A stretch of DNA of 64,000 nt from Mycolicibacterium confluentis (lineage in GTDB: Bacteria > Actinomycetota > Actinomycetes > Mycobacteriales > Mycobacteriaceae), in NCBI RefSeq assembly GCF_010729895.1, contig NZ_AP022612.1:4092001-4156000 (forward strand), written 5' to 3'. Numbering within the stretch: position 1 is the first letter of the stretch; each line of letters begins with the position of its first letter. The notes under the pieces are model-generated. The model did no database searches and had not been told where the DNA came from. It was given only the letters and a program-made list of their open reading frames with translations. The translations under genes and the position numbers were made by a program. Below are positions 8,138 through 16,164 of the stretch, one piece after another.

Positions 8138-9576
8138 GACTCGTCACCGCCGGTCTGCGATGCGCTGCCCTCGGACGGGCTCGCCGCCCCGCCGCCAGCC
8201 TCAGTGTTCTGGGAACCCTTGCGCGACAGCACCTTCGCGACCCGGTCGGCGATCCTGCTGGTTCGCGGCGCACGGTCGGCCGCGCCGTCCGCGGCGTTGT
8301 CGTTGGCGGCGGCGTTGGCGGCGGCGGCGTTTCGGGTGGTGATCCGGTTGCGTGGGCCCAGAGTGGACTTCCACCGCGCCTTCAACTCCGCCGCGGTCTC
8401 CCCGGTGTCACTCAGCCCCGAAACCTGGCCTTCGTCATCGGTTTTCGGCTCAGAGGGGAGGTTCGAGGTCGTCGGCGACGGGGTGATGCCGAGGTCCTTC
8501 TTCAGGTTGTCGAAGCCCTCACGGATGGCGTCCGGCAGCTTCTTGAGCGCCTTGACCGCCACGTCCGGCGGGGTGAAGAGGCTGGCCGTGATGTAGCGGT
8601 CCGGGTTGGCCACCGGGTCGTTGTCGGGGTAGGACGCGTCGACGATGACCTTGAGCGCGGGTTGCAGGAAGTCGGCGACCATATTGCCGAGCTTTCCGCC
8701 CCAGTCGCGCAGCGGTTGCAGCATCGGCAGACCGTTGGCCCGATAGGTGACATAGGCGGTGTTGGTGTTGCCCTTCGAGTCCAGTGGCACCTTCGTCACG
8801 GTGCCGTCGACCTCGACGATGTAGTGGTAACCCTTCTCCAGGACGGGTTCTCCGGTGATGGGGTCCTTGGCGCCGGGATGTTCCGGATCCTCGGGCAGGC
8901 CCGTGAACGCCTGCGATTTGTACCGGTAGGCGTAGGCGATGATCGAGTTGAGCAGCGCCACCACGTTCGTCACATAGGCGGGGGCGCTCGAGTTCCAGGC
9001 GTATTCGTAGCCGACGTCGACGATGTCGACGCCCTCGTCGGTGGGCGTCGGCCACGGGTACACCCCGAGGATGGTGAACGGGATGTAGCGCGACCCGTAG
9101 CCGCCATTGGGCCGGTTGACGTTGTTGTCCAGGATCCAGCGGGTGTTGAGCACCAGGTCCCGGTCTTCCTGATTGCCGCTGCCCAGCAGCAGGAGCATCG
9201 TGACGGTCGCCGCTCCCGAACCGCGTCCGGACGTCAGCACCAGGTCCGGTTCAGCGTCACCGACGTTGTTGCGCAGCGCGGCTTTGAGGTTGTCGGGGTT
9301 GACGTTGTAGGGGAACAGCGAGAACTTCGACACCACCCTGTCCCCGCCCTCCGGGACATATTTGGCGTACCAGTCCAGGCCGTAGAACTTGTCGATGCCG
9401 TCGGCGTTCCAGTTGGTGGCGCTGCCGTGGGTGATGAGCGCAGTGAGGTCGACACCCCGCGACACCGGCGCCGGCGGGGCCGTCGTCGCGACGGCGCCGA
9501 CCCCGAGCGCAGTGGTCAGGGCGACGCTGCCGACGAAGGCCGGTACGCACGCACGTCGAAATCCGCCGCTGACCAA
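8134..9576 (-). CDS. PE-PPE domain (alpha/beta hydrolase) exported protein without PE or PPE N-terminus
   Basis: About 480 residues: a signal-like hydrophobic N-terminus, then a PE-PPE domain (roughly 60-290; serine-hydrolase fold of the cutinase/lipase type) and a disordered Ala/Asn/Asp-rich C-terminus with basic patches. The segment DLVLTSGRGSGAATVTMLLL fits the nucleophile-elbow position, but GRGSG is not a clean GxSxG. The start is the TTG at 9576, which has GGGGAGG six bases upstream; a GTG at 9606 would add ten residues. It is coupled to the SPFH lipoprotein gene by a 4-bp overlap. Confidence 0.75.
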   Translation of the reverse strand: MVSGGFRRACVPAFVGSVALTTALGVGAVATTAPPAPVSRGVDLTALITHGSATNWNADGIDKFYGLDWYAKYVPEGGDRVVSKFSLFPYNVNPDNLKAALRNNVGDAEPDLVLTSGRGSGAATVTMLLLLGSGNQEDRDLVLNTRWILDNNVNRPNGGYGSRYIPFTILGVYPWPTPTDEGVDIVDVGYEYAWNSSAPAYVTNVVALLNSIIAYAYRYKSQAFTGLPEDPEHPGAKDPITGEPVLEKGYHYIVEVDGTVTKVPLDSKGNTNTAYVTYRANGLPMLQPLRDWGGKLGNMVADFLQPALKVIVDASYPDNDPVANPDRYITASLFTPPDVAVKALKKLPDAIREGFDNLKKDLGITPSPTTSNLPSEPKTDDEGQVSGLSDTGETAAELKARWKSTLGPRNRITTRNAAAANAAANDNAADGAADRAPRTSRIADRVAKVLSRKGSQNTEAGGGAASPSEGSASQTGGDES

Positions 9577-9699
9577 GATTGCCTCCCCGAAGATGATCTC
9601 GGTCACACCGACCGCTGAGCGAAGTGAAGATATCAGCAGATGGGCGTGGGTGCGGGGTCGATACAGTGACGGGCGTCAGTTCGATACGAAAGGTAGGCG

Positions 9700-9933
9700 A
9701 TGGCTGCGATGCCCAAGAAGCGCTGGAGTGAGCTCTCCCCCAAGGCCAAGGTGGCGATTGTCGCGGTGGCGGCCGTCGATGCGGGACTGCGGGCCTGGGC
9801 GCTGCGTGACCTCGCTGGCCGGGATGCCGCGCACGTCAACGGACCGAAGTGGGTGTGGGTCGGGGCCCTCGGAACGCTGAGCACCTCCGGCATCGCGCCC
9901 GCGGCCTACCTGTTGGTCGGCCGCAGATCCTGA
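9700..9933 (+). CDS. Small membrane protein (DUF5652-like)
   Basis: A 77-residue protein with two hydrophobic helices (about 18-36 and 51-71) separated by a loop containing NGPKWVW. The layout resembles DUF5652-type actinobacterial proteins. GAAAGG upstream supports the ATG at 9700; a second ATG three codons later is possible. The gene stands alone and its 3' end faces the arsR gene across a palindromic repeat. Confidence 0.68.
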   Translation: MAAMPKKRWSELSPKAKVAIVAVAAVDAGLRAWALRDLAGRDAAHVNGPKWVWVGALGTLSTSGIAPAAYLLVGRRS

Positions 9934-9940
9934 TGTTCCG

Positions 9941-10003
9941 TTGAGCCCGCACTGAGGGCGGGATTTCCGCGGCGAACTCTCCGCCCTCAGTGCGGTGTCA
10001 ACG
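9941..10003. repeat. Palindromic element, copy 1
   Basis: Perfect 15-bp arms CCGCACTGAGGGCGG (9947-9961) and CCGCCCTCAGTGCGG (9981-9995) enclose a 19-base loop, with partial extension outward (TTGA outside left, TCAA outside right). It lies exactly between two convergent genes and could act as a bidirectional terminator. The same sequence pattern recurs at 11641 and 16069. Confidence 0.7.
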
Positions 10004-10312
10004 TGCGCTGACCTCCCGGTTGGCGCTTCCCACAACGGCTTCCAGAAGCCCTGGCAGCGCGGCGTCGACCTCAGTGTCACGCAACCGCTGAAACGTCAGG
10101 CCGTCGACGACCGAGCGCTCGATGAGTCCGGCCTCGCGCAGGATCTTGAAGTGATGCGTGGCGGTCGACTTGTTGATGTTGTCGTACAGCGCGGCGCACT
10201 TCACGGCCTCACCCGCATTGCGCAGTCGGCGGACCATCTCCAACCGAACGGGATCCTGCAGTGCGGCCAAAACCTGATGCAACGCACCCACCGGATGGTT
10301 GGTCTCCCCCAT
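9998..10312 (-). CDS. ArsR-family winged-helix repressor
   Basis: A 104-residue regulator with a winged helix. The recognition region is NKSTATHHFKILREAGLIE (about 47-65), and CAALYDNI precedes it. No metal-binding CxC is present, so it probably senses a small molecule or another signal. It is divergent from the MFS exporter. The intergenic region holds two palindromes (10343-10360 and 10378-10399) that are natural operators for it, so it likely represses itself and the transporter. Confidence 0.87.
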   Translation of the reverse strand: MGETNHPVGALHQVLAALQDPVRLEMVRRLRNAGEAVKCAALYDNINKSTATHHFKILREAGLIERSVVDGLTFQRLRDTEVDAALPGLLEAVVGSANREVSAR

Positions 10313-10342
10313 GTGCTGTGCCCCTCATCACGCGAAAACTGA

Positions 10343-10360
10343 GTTTGATGCCCATCAAAC
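10343..10360. promoter_or_regulatory. Palindromic operator 1 in the arsR/MFS divergent region
   Basis: A perfect inverted repeat GTTTGATG-CC-CATCAAAC, 30 bp upstream of the arsR start. It shares its half-site CATCAAAC with the second palindrome nearby. The position suggests autoregulation of arsR. Confidence 0.62.
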
Positions 10361-10377
10361 CACGCGTAGGCTCTGAC

Positions 10378-10399
10378 GGGTTCGATGTTCATCAAACCC
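10378..10399. promoter_or_regulatory. Palindromic operator 2 in the arsR/MFS divergent region
   Basis: An inverted repeat with 10-bp arms, GGGTTCGATG (10378-10387) and CATCAAACCC (10390-10399), with one mismatch across a TT centre. It lies 13 bp before the MFS start codon, so a bound repressor would block transcription of the transporter gene. Its centre is about 37 bp from that of operator 1. Confidence 0.62.
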
Positions 10400-10412
10400 G
10401 ACAGGAGAGCCC

Positions 10413-11624
10413 ATGTCGTCGGCCTCGGCGGATGCCACCACCGGGAGTCAGGATCAGCGCTGGGCCTATGCCCTGCTGCTCGTCCTGAGCGGCGTCGCGC
10501 TGGGGGTGTCCGGCATGCCGGCCCCGCTGTACGGCATCTACGAGACGACGTGGCATCTCTCGCCGCTGGCCACCACCATCGTGTTCGGCGTCTATGCGTT
10601 CGCCGCACTGGCCGCCGTGCTGGTGTCGGGACGGATCTCCGACGTCGTGGGCCGCAAGCCCGTGCTGCTGGGGGCGCTCGTCGCGTTGATCGTCGGCCTC
10701 GTGCTGTTCCTGCTGGCGCAGAACATCGTGCTGCTGCTGATCGCCCGCGCCATCCACGGCGCCGCGGTGGGCTCGATCGTCGTGGCCGCCGCCGCGGCAC
10801 TGCTTGATCTGCGACCCGATCACGGCATGCGCTCCGGACAGCTCAGCGGCGTTGCCTTCAACATCGGCATGACGGTGGCCATCGTCGTGTCGGCCGGGCT
10901 TGCCCAGTACGCACCCCATCCCCTGCGCACGCCGTACGCGGCGGTCGCGGTGGTGTGCGCCGTCGTGGGGGCGGGCGTGCTGGCGCTGCGGGAGACGCAC
11001 ACGTCGCGGGCGGCGGGCCCGATCCGGATCTCCAAACCCGCTGTGGCACCGGAGATCAGGCAGGACTTCTGGTTCGCCGCGCTGGGCGCGATGGCGTCGT
11101 GGTCGGTGCTGGGCGTGCTGCTGTCGCTGTATCCGTCACTGGCCGCCCATCAGGCACACATCGACAACCTGCTGTTCGCGGGCGGGGTCGTGGGCACCAC
11201 TGCCTTCGCGGCCGCGCTCGCCCAGATGGCCGCGACCCGAGTGCCCGCGCACCTGGCCGCGATCTTCGGTGACATCGGCATGGCCGTCGCACTTCTGGTG
11301 ACCATCCCGGTGCTGGTGCTGCAGTCCTGGCAGCTGGTCTTCGTCGCCGCGGCCCTGCTCGGTGCGACGTTCGGTCTGGGCTTCGGCGGTTCGCTGCGTC
11401 ACCTGTCGAAGGTGGTGCCGACCGATCAGCGCGGCGAGACGATGTCGGCGTTCTACGTGCTGGCCTACAGCGCGATGGCCGTCCCGACGATCATCGCCGG
11501 ATGGGCCGCCACGCGCTGGACCCTGGCCACGGTGTTCCCGTGGTTCGCGGCGCTCACCGCGCTGGCCTGCGTGGCCGCAGCCGTCGTCGGCGCCGTCACC
11601 ATGCGCAAGCAAGCTTCCCGCTGA
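10413..11624 (+). CDS. Major facilitator superfamily efflux transporter
   Basis: A 403-residue inner-membrane transporter with about 12 helices. The MFS signature between helices 2 and 3 is seen as SGRISDVVGRKPVLLG. It resembles drug/H+ antiporters with 12 segments. AGGAG precedes the ATG. It is divergent from arsR with palindromes between, so probably induced when the ArsR protein releases DNA. The export substrate is unknown. Confidence 0.88.
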   Translation: MSSASADATTGSQDQRWAYALLLVLSGVALGVSGMPAPLYGIYETTWHLSPLATTIVFGVYAFAALAAVLVSGRISDVVGRKPVLLGALVALIVGLVLFLLAQNIVLLLIARAIHGAAVGSIVVAAAAALLDLRPDHGMRSGQLSGVAFNIGMTVAIVVSAGLAQYAPHPLRTPYAAVAVVCAVVGAGVLALRETHTSRAAGPIRISKPAVAPEIRQDFWFAALGAMASWSVLGVLLSLYPSLAAHQAHIDNLLFAGGVVGTTAFAAALAQMAATRVPAHLAAIFGDIGMAVALLVTIPVLVLQSWQLVFVAAALLGATFGLGFGGSLRHLSKVVPTDQRGETMSAFYVLAYSAMAVPTIIAGWAATRWTLATVFPWFAALTALACVAAAVVGAVTMRKQASR

Positions 11625-11640
11625 CACACCGCGCTTCCGC

Positions 11641-11700
11641 TGGCACCGCACTGGGTCGGGCATTACGTAAGTACGCCGGCCCCAGCGCGGTCTCGACGCA
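11641..11700. repeat. Palindromic element, copy 2 (diverged)
   Basis: The segment has CACCGCACTGGGTCGGGC on the left and GCCGGCCCCAGCGCGGTCTC on the right, separated by about 14 bases, and ends GACGCA. It aligns with the copies at 9941 and 16069 but with several mismatches in the arms. It again sits between two convergent genes (MFS and HNH). Confidence 0.52.
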
Positions 11701-11704
11701 CCAG

Positions 11705-13018
11705 CTACAGGTACTCGTCCTTGGGTTGGACGGTGACGATCGCGTCCCGCATCTTGTCCTGCGATGGAGGTTCGTACGCCGTGTACCACCACCAGTCGCA
11801 GCGCTCCCCGGAGGTCCCGGGGTAAGGCCGCACCTGCGGCGGGGGTCCATGCGGTCGCCGCGCCAACGACCCGTCCTGCAGCAGTTGCCCGTCGCAGTCG
11901 AGAACTTTGAGCCGACTGGCCGGGCCCAGGACAGTGATCTCACCCTTGTGGTGCATCCGATGGTGATACGGACACAGCAGCACCAAGTTCTCCAACTCGG
12001 TTTCTCCGCCGTCCTCCCAATGCTGGATGTGATGGGCATGCAAACCCCTCGTAGCCCCGCACCCCGGCACAGCGCACGTGGGGTGGCGATGCTCCAGGGC
12101 GCGGCGCAACCGCCGGCTGATCGTGCGCGTGGTGCGCCCCGACCCGATGACCTGCCCGTCACGTTCAAACCAGACCTCGCAGGTGGCATCACAGGCCAGG
12201 TACCGGCGGTCGGCATCCGACAGAGCCGGCCCCAGATGCAGATTGGCCAGCTTCTCCTCGACATCGACGTGCAGCACCACCGTGGTGCGATGCCCCTGCG
12301 GGCGCGCGGTGGCCTCGGCATCCCAACCTGCCTCCACCAACCGCATGAAACCGTCTGACAACGTCGGAAACGGTGGACGACGCAACTCATCACGATTGTG
12401 CCCAGTGTCGGATTCATCAGCGTTGTGATCACGCTTCCACTCACCGATCATGGCTTCATGGTGCGAGGTCAGTCCGGCCTCGAACTTCGCCGACTCGATC
12501 GCCGGGAGCGTGATGCGCCACGTGACGGTGTCCTCACCCACACTCTTGGACACCGATGCCTGCGGCACCGGCTTGGGTTCCGGCTCTGGGCGCGGCTCCA
12601 GCTTGATCGCCTTCTTGAGCTGGCTGACCGAGGCGTGGGTGGCGAACGCCCTGTAGTGCTCATCGGAACCCTCGCCGGCGCGTCGCGCGATCACCCCGAC
12701 CTGATCGAGTGACAACTGCCCCTCGCGCAGCGCACCCACACAGCGCGGGAACTCCTCAATCCGCTCGGCGATCGCCGCGATGGACTTCGCGTGCTCCGCC
12801 GACGCACCCAGCCGCCAGGCCAACAACCCTGCCAGCGACCGACACCCGGTGTGGCCCCACAACCCGTCCATCCGCGCCGCGATCTCGACGATTCGGCCAT
12901 CGATCGCGTTGCGCTGCCCCGCCAACTCGGACAGTTCGTCGTACAACCTCATCAGACGGTCAGTCCGCAGCTCGCCCGGTTGCTCAGCAACCAAGCCGGG
13001 ACCCGTCATCGAGGACAT
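11705..13018 (-). CDS. 13E12-repeat family (DUF222) HNH-nuclease-domain protein, copy 1
   Basis: A 437-residue member of the mycobacterial 13E12 repeat family: an N-terminal helical DUF222 domain (about 15-290) and a C-terminal HNH motif visible as CAVPGCGATRGLHAHHIQHW then LVLLCPYHHRMHHKG. The zinc-type cysteines and the HH/N/HH residues are intact, so nuclease activity is plausible. The start is the ATG giving MSSMTGPG, with GGGAG upstream. The last 312 bases are nearly identical to the gene at the right end of the window (3 differences). The biological role of the family is not established. Confidence 0.88.
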   Translation of the reverse strand: MSSMTGPGLVAEQPGELRTDRLMRLYDELSELAGQRNAIDGRIVEIAARMDGLWGHTGCRSLAGLLAWRLGASAEHAKSIAAIAERIEEFPRCVGALREGQLSLDQVGVIARRAGEGSDEHYRAFATHASVSQLKKAIKLEPRPEPEPKPVPQASVSKSVGEDTVTWRITLPAIESAKFEAGLTSHHEAMIGEWKRDHNADESDTGHNRDELRRPPFPTLSDGFMRLVEAGWDAEATARPQGHRTTVVLHVDVEEKLANLHLGPALSDADRRYLACDATCEVWFERDGQVIGSGRTTRTISRRLRRALEHRHPTCAVPGCGATRGLHAHHIQHWEDGGETELENLVLLCPYHHRMHHKGEITVLGPASRLKVLDCDGQLLQDGSLARRPHGPPPQVRPYPGTSGERCDWWWYTAYEPPSQDKMRDAIVTVQPKDEYL

Positions 13019-13036
13019 GACCACAGTCTCCCAGCA

Positions 13037-13058
13037 GGGTCCGACAAATTTCGGACCC
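13037..13058. promoter_or_regulatory. Perfect palindrome upstream of the HNH gene
   Basis: Arms GGGTCCGA (13037-13044) and TCGGACCC (13051-13058) flank CAAATT. It lies about 20-40 bp upstream of the HNH start, fitting an operator. It could instead be part of a terminator for the EamA operon read in the same direction. Confidence 0.4.
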
Positions 13059-13106
13059 GAGAGACGCCGCCGCACGCCCTCCCAGCGAGACCGCGCTGAG
13101 GACGGC

Positions 13107-13155
13107 CCGAGACTGCGAATTCCTGCGGGATTTCTCGCAATCGCCACAGTCTCGG
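13107..13155 (-). terminator. Nested inverted repeat after the EamA gene, possible terminator
   Basis: Nine-base arms CCGAGACTG (13107-13115) and CAGTCTCGG (13147-13155) enclose an inner GCGA/TCGC pair. It starts 10 bases after the EamA stop in the direction of transcription. There is no T-run, which is common for mycobacterial terminators. Confidence 0.4.
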
Positions 13156-13164
13156 CGCGAGAGA

Positions 13165-14079
13165 CTACGGGTCAGCTTCGACAACCGTCTCCGGTTCGCG
13201 CGCAGTGGATTTGGCCCGGATCGCGATCAGTCCGCCGCCGATCACCAACACCATGCCCGCATAGGTCAACAGCGTCGGCGAATGGCGCCAGACGACCCAG
13301 TCGATCACAGCGGTGAACACGATCACCGAGTAGATGAACGGGCCGACCTTCTCCGCTGGAGCGTAACGGTACGCCAGCACGATCAACGCCTGCGACAGCA
13401 CCTGCGCGAAACCCAACGCGCCCAACCACATCCACGTTTCCTTGGGGAAGGGCTGCCAGTCCACGACCGCAATCGGCAGTGCCATGACGGTGGACAACAG
13501 GAAGTAATAGAACAACAACCTGGCCATCGGCTCGGTGGCCCCGAGCCAGCGCACCGACATCATCGCGACCGCAAGCAGCACGGCACCCGCCAACGCGGAC
13601 AACTCACCGGCGCCGAAACTCTTCCCCTGGGGTTGAAGCACGAACATCACCCCGATGAAACCGACGCCCGCACCGATCAGCGTCAAGGCCGAAATCCGTT
13701 GCCGCGACACCATCCATGCGATGAGCGGCATCCACAGTGGTGCGCTGTACGTCAGCAGAGTGGCGTTGGCCAGCGGTATCACGGTGATGGCGAAGAAGAG
13801 GCAGTACCAGCAGGCGGTTCCCGCGCCGGCGCGCAGTACGTGTAGACCGAAGCGGTCAGTTCGTACGAATGACCATCCACCTCGCACCGCGACCGGGATC
13901 AGGAACAGCAGTCCGACGAAGTTCTGGAACAGGAGCAGAACCCCGGTCGAGGTGTACTGGCCGGTCACCTTCGCCAGTGCGCCGACCAGGGCCACGCAGA
14001 AGAAGGCGAGAGTGGTCAAACCCGCTCCCAGGAGCAGGTTCTCGGGCCTGCGGCCCGACACTGTCTTCGCCGTGGTCAC
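13165..14079 (-). CDS. EamA/DMT-family transporter
   Basis: A 304-residue inner-membrane protein with ten hydrophobic helices in two EamA repeats. The first repeat includes GAGTACWYCLFFAITVIPLA and the second RYAPAEKVGPFIYSVIVF. Such proteins export amino acids or other metabolites. The GTG start overlaps the stop of the upstream solute-binding gene (GTGA), making it the third cistron of a coupled operon. The N-terminal arm is short and the C-terminus acidic. The substrate is unknown. Confidence 0.87.
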   Translation of the reverse strand: MTTAKTVSGRRPENLLLGAGLTTLAFFCVALVGALAKVTGQYTSTGVLLLFQNFVGLLFLIPVAVRGGWSFVRTDRFGLHVLRAGAGTACWYCLFFAITVIPLANATLLTYSAPLWMPLIAWMVSRQRISALTLIGAGVGFIGVMFVLQPQGKSFGAGELSALAGAVLLAVAMMSVRWLGATEPMARLLFYYFLLSTVMALPIAVVDWQPFPKETWMWLGALGFAQVLSQALIVLAYRYAPAEKVGPFIYSVIVFTAVIDWVVWRHSPTLLTYAGMVLVIGGGLIAIRAKSTAREPETVVEADP

Positions 14080-15047
14080 GACGCTTCGAGAGCGGCTCTG
14101 ACGTCGGCCTGGGTGTCGGCGAGGAACGCCTGAAACTCGTCACCGACCATGAACGTCGTCGTGAAGTGACTGCGCTCGGCGGTCTGCTTCCAGGTGGGCG
14201 TCTCCACCATCTTCGCGAGTGCCTGCTGCCAGAAGTCCACGGCGTACTGCGGCATGTTCGGCGGACCGTACAGTCCGCGCCAGTTCGAGAGGGTCACATC
14301 GAGGCCCTGCTGCCGGGCGGTGGGAACGTCGAGGCCGGGCAGGGGATCCTCGGCCAGCACTCCGAGGGCCTTGAGGTCGCCGGACGTCACTTGGTCGACG
14401 AACTCGCTCACCCCACCGATGGCAACCTCGATCTCACCGTTCGCCAGTGCGGCGATCTGATCGCCACCCCCCTGCTGGGTCACGTAGTGCACCGTGGCGG
14501 GGTGACCGCCCGCAGCGGAGACCAACAGATCGAAGGGTGCCTCGTCGTCGCGCGCGGCACCAACGGCGACGCTGGCCGGGTCGGCTTTGATCGCGGCCAG
14601 CAGATCGGTGAGGTTTGTGAACGGGGAGTCGGGTCGAGTGACGACGACGTAGTACTCGGTCATCAGTCGGGCGATCATCGTGACGTCTTGGTATCCGTAC
14701 CGGGAGTTGCCGCTGAGCTGATTGGCCATCATGGACAGCGACGTGACCGAGACCTGATTGTCAGCACCGTTGTATTCCTCGACCATCGTGGCGAGGAAAT
14801 CGGCGCCGCTGGCACCGGGTCGGTTCTGCACCGGCAGCGGCACATCGACGAGGTGCTCCGCCTGCAGTGCGTCGACAACCGAGCGGATCGTCAGGTCGAA
14901 CCCGCTGCCCGGGTTCGCACCCGCCGTCATCGTCACCGGACCGGTCGGGTACGGCGCGGCGGCAGCGGTCGGTCCGAAGCCGTGGCACGCGGTCAGCAGC
15001 AGCGACACGACCAGTACGGCGCGGGTGGTCACAGTCTTGATGATCAA
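14076..15047 (-). CDS. Tripartite tricarboxylate transporter-type (Bug/TctC) substrate-binding lipoprotein
   Basis: A 323-residue periplasmic-binding-like protein of the Bug/TctC family. The signal peptide ends in lipobox LTAC (Cys about 21). Typical segments follow: NPGSGFDLTIRSVVDALQ near the ligand carboxylate site, and PVQNRPGASG. The start is a TTG overlapping the upstream stop (TTGA). No TctA or TctB membrane subunits are nearby; instead the next gene encodes an EamA transporter. It may deliver ligand to that protein, to distant TctAB, or act as a sensor. Confidence 0.83.
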   Translation of the reverse strand: MIIKTVTTRAVLVVSLLLTACHGFGPTAAAAPYPTGPVTMTAGANPGSGFDLTIRSVVDALQAEHLVDVPLPVQNRPGASGADFLATMVEEYNGADNQVSVTSLSMMANQLSGNSRYGYQDVTMIARLMTEYYVVVTRPDSPFTNLTDLLAAIKADPASVAVGAARDDEAPFDLLVSAAGGHPATVHYVTQQGGGDQIAALANGEIEVAIGGVSEFVDQVTSGDLKALGVLAEDPLPGLDVPTARQQGLDVTLSNWRGLYGPPNMPQYAVDFWQQALAKMVETPTWKQTAERSHFTTTFMVGDEFQAFLADTQADVRAALEAS

Positions 15048-15928
15048 GGTCGCCTGCTCTCTGATTGGGTGGACTGAGGCATCCTGGCGTTCAAGCGGTT
15101 GGTCTCACGCTCCAAGATGCTGTTGAGCATGCGGGGCGCGACGACGTCGAGGGCACGGAGCGCAAGGGCCTTCCTGGGTGCGATGCGGATCGGTCGGGTC
15201 TTGGCGGCGGTCACCATCCAGTCAGCGGCTTCGTCGGAGGTGAGTGCGACGAGGCCGTCGTAGGCGCGAGTGGGGGCGATCATTGGTGTGGCCACCAGCG
15301 GGTAGTACACCGTCGTGGAGTGCACTCCGGAGCGGCCCCACTCGGTGTCGATGACACGGCTCACTGCGCTCAGTGCCGCCTTGGATGCGTTGTAAGCGGC
15401 GAACATTGGCGACGACTCCGGCAGCACGCGCCATGTGGCGACGTTGATGATGTGCCCGTCGCCGCGTTCGAGCATGCCGGGCGCAAACCCTCGGATGAGT
15501 CGCAGTGGCGCGAAGTAGTTCAGCGCGGTGACCCGTTCGACGTCGTGCCAGCGTTCCAGTGACTCGATCAGCGGCCGTCGGATGGATCGAGCGGCGTTGT
15601 TGATCAGGATGTCTACGGAGCCAACCTGATCAACGAGCGCGTCGACCTGGTCGAGGTCGGCGAGGTCGGCACGGATCGCAAGGGCGTCGCCGCCGGTGTC
15701 GGTGATCTCTCGGACGAGGTCGTCCAGCACGTCCTCCCGCCGTGCCACCACGATCATGGTGGCGCCCTCGGCGGCCAACTTGCCTGCGGCGACCGCACCG
15801 ATGCCCGACGATGCTCCGGTCAGCAGGATGCGTTTTCCCCGCAGATCGATGGGCGACCGGGCCGGCCAGCGCGGCATCGGGCGCATACCGGCCAGGCGCA
15901 CGGCCCTCTTGACGTTGTCGGGGATCAC
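15044..15928 (-). CDS. Short-chain dehydrogenase/reductase
   Basis: A 294-residue SDR with the cofactor motif TGASSGIG (about 38-45) and NNAA. The catalytic Tyr-Lys is YNASK (about 181-185), but the usual Ser region reads INVATW, so the catalytic Ser may be replaced. It resembles mycobacterial SDRs with a C-terminal extension ending NARMPQ. The start is the GTG giving MIPDNVKRAV, with GGAG eight bases upstream; a frame open to 16075 adds an arginine-rich stretch that looks non-coding. It is the first cistron of the coupled SDR/binding-protein/EamA operon. Confidence 0.83.
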   Translation of the reverse strand: MIPDNVKRAVRLAGMRPMPRWPARSPIDLRGKRILLTGASSGIGAVAAGKLAAEGATMIVVARREDVLDDLVREITDTGGDALAIRADLADLDQVDALVDQVGSVDILINNAARSIRRPLIESLERWHDVERVTALNYFAPLRLIRGFAPGMLERGDGHIINVATWRVLPESSPMFAAYNASKAALSAVSRVIDTEWGRSGVHSTTVYYPLVATPMIAPTRAYDGLVALTSDEAADWMVTAAKTRPIRIAPRKALALRALDVVAPRMLNSILERETNRLNARMPQSTQSESRRP

Positions 15929-16068
15929 TGGCAGCACTCCGGTCGGGTCGGCGCCCCCGTCATCAAGGCGACGATCAGGGTGTCGTCGCCGGGTTCGGCG
16001 TCGATTAGCAGCGACTTTAAGGGTCCGCTCACGATCACCGATTGCGTTAGCGTGAATTTCGCGTCTGA

Positions 16069-16130
16069 TTGACACCGCTCTGAGGGCGCTGTGTCGCCGA
16101 AATCACCGCCGTGAGTGCGGTCTCAACGCA
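16069..16130. repeat. Palindromic element, copy 3
   Basis: It reads TTGACACCGCTCTGAGGGCG on the left and ends GTGAGTGCGGTCTCAACGCA. The left and right arms pair imperfectly (ACCGC.CTGAGGGCG with CGCCGTGAGTGCGGT). It aligns with the copies at 9941 and 11641. It lies between the tRNA-Tyr terminator and the SDR operon. Confidence 0.6.
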
Positions 16131-16159
16131 ATCAGGCCCCCTCGAAGAGGGGGCCTGAT
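16131..16159 (-). terminator. Strong hairpin terminator after tRNA-Tyr
   Basis: A perfect 13-bp stem, ATCAGGCCCCCTC paired with GAGGGGGCCTGAT, and a GAA loop. It begins 5 bases beyond the 3' end of the tRNA gene in its direction of transcription, as expected for an intrinsic terminator. Confidence 0.8.
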
Positions 16160-16164
16160 CAGTG

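Noticed and set aside
11705..13018. The HNH gene as a homing endonuclease, transposase or prophage gene
   Set aside because: It has the DUF222-HNH layout of the chromosomal 13E12 family, stands alone, and has no phage or transposon neighbours or terminal inverted repeats.
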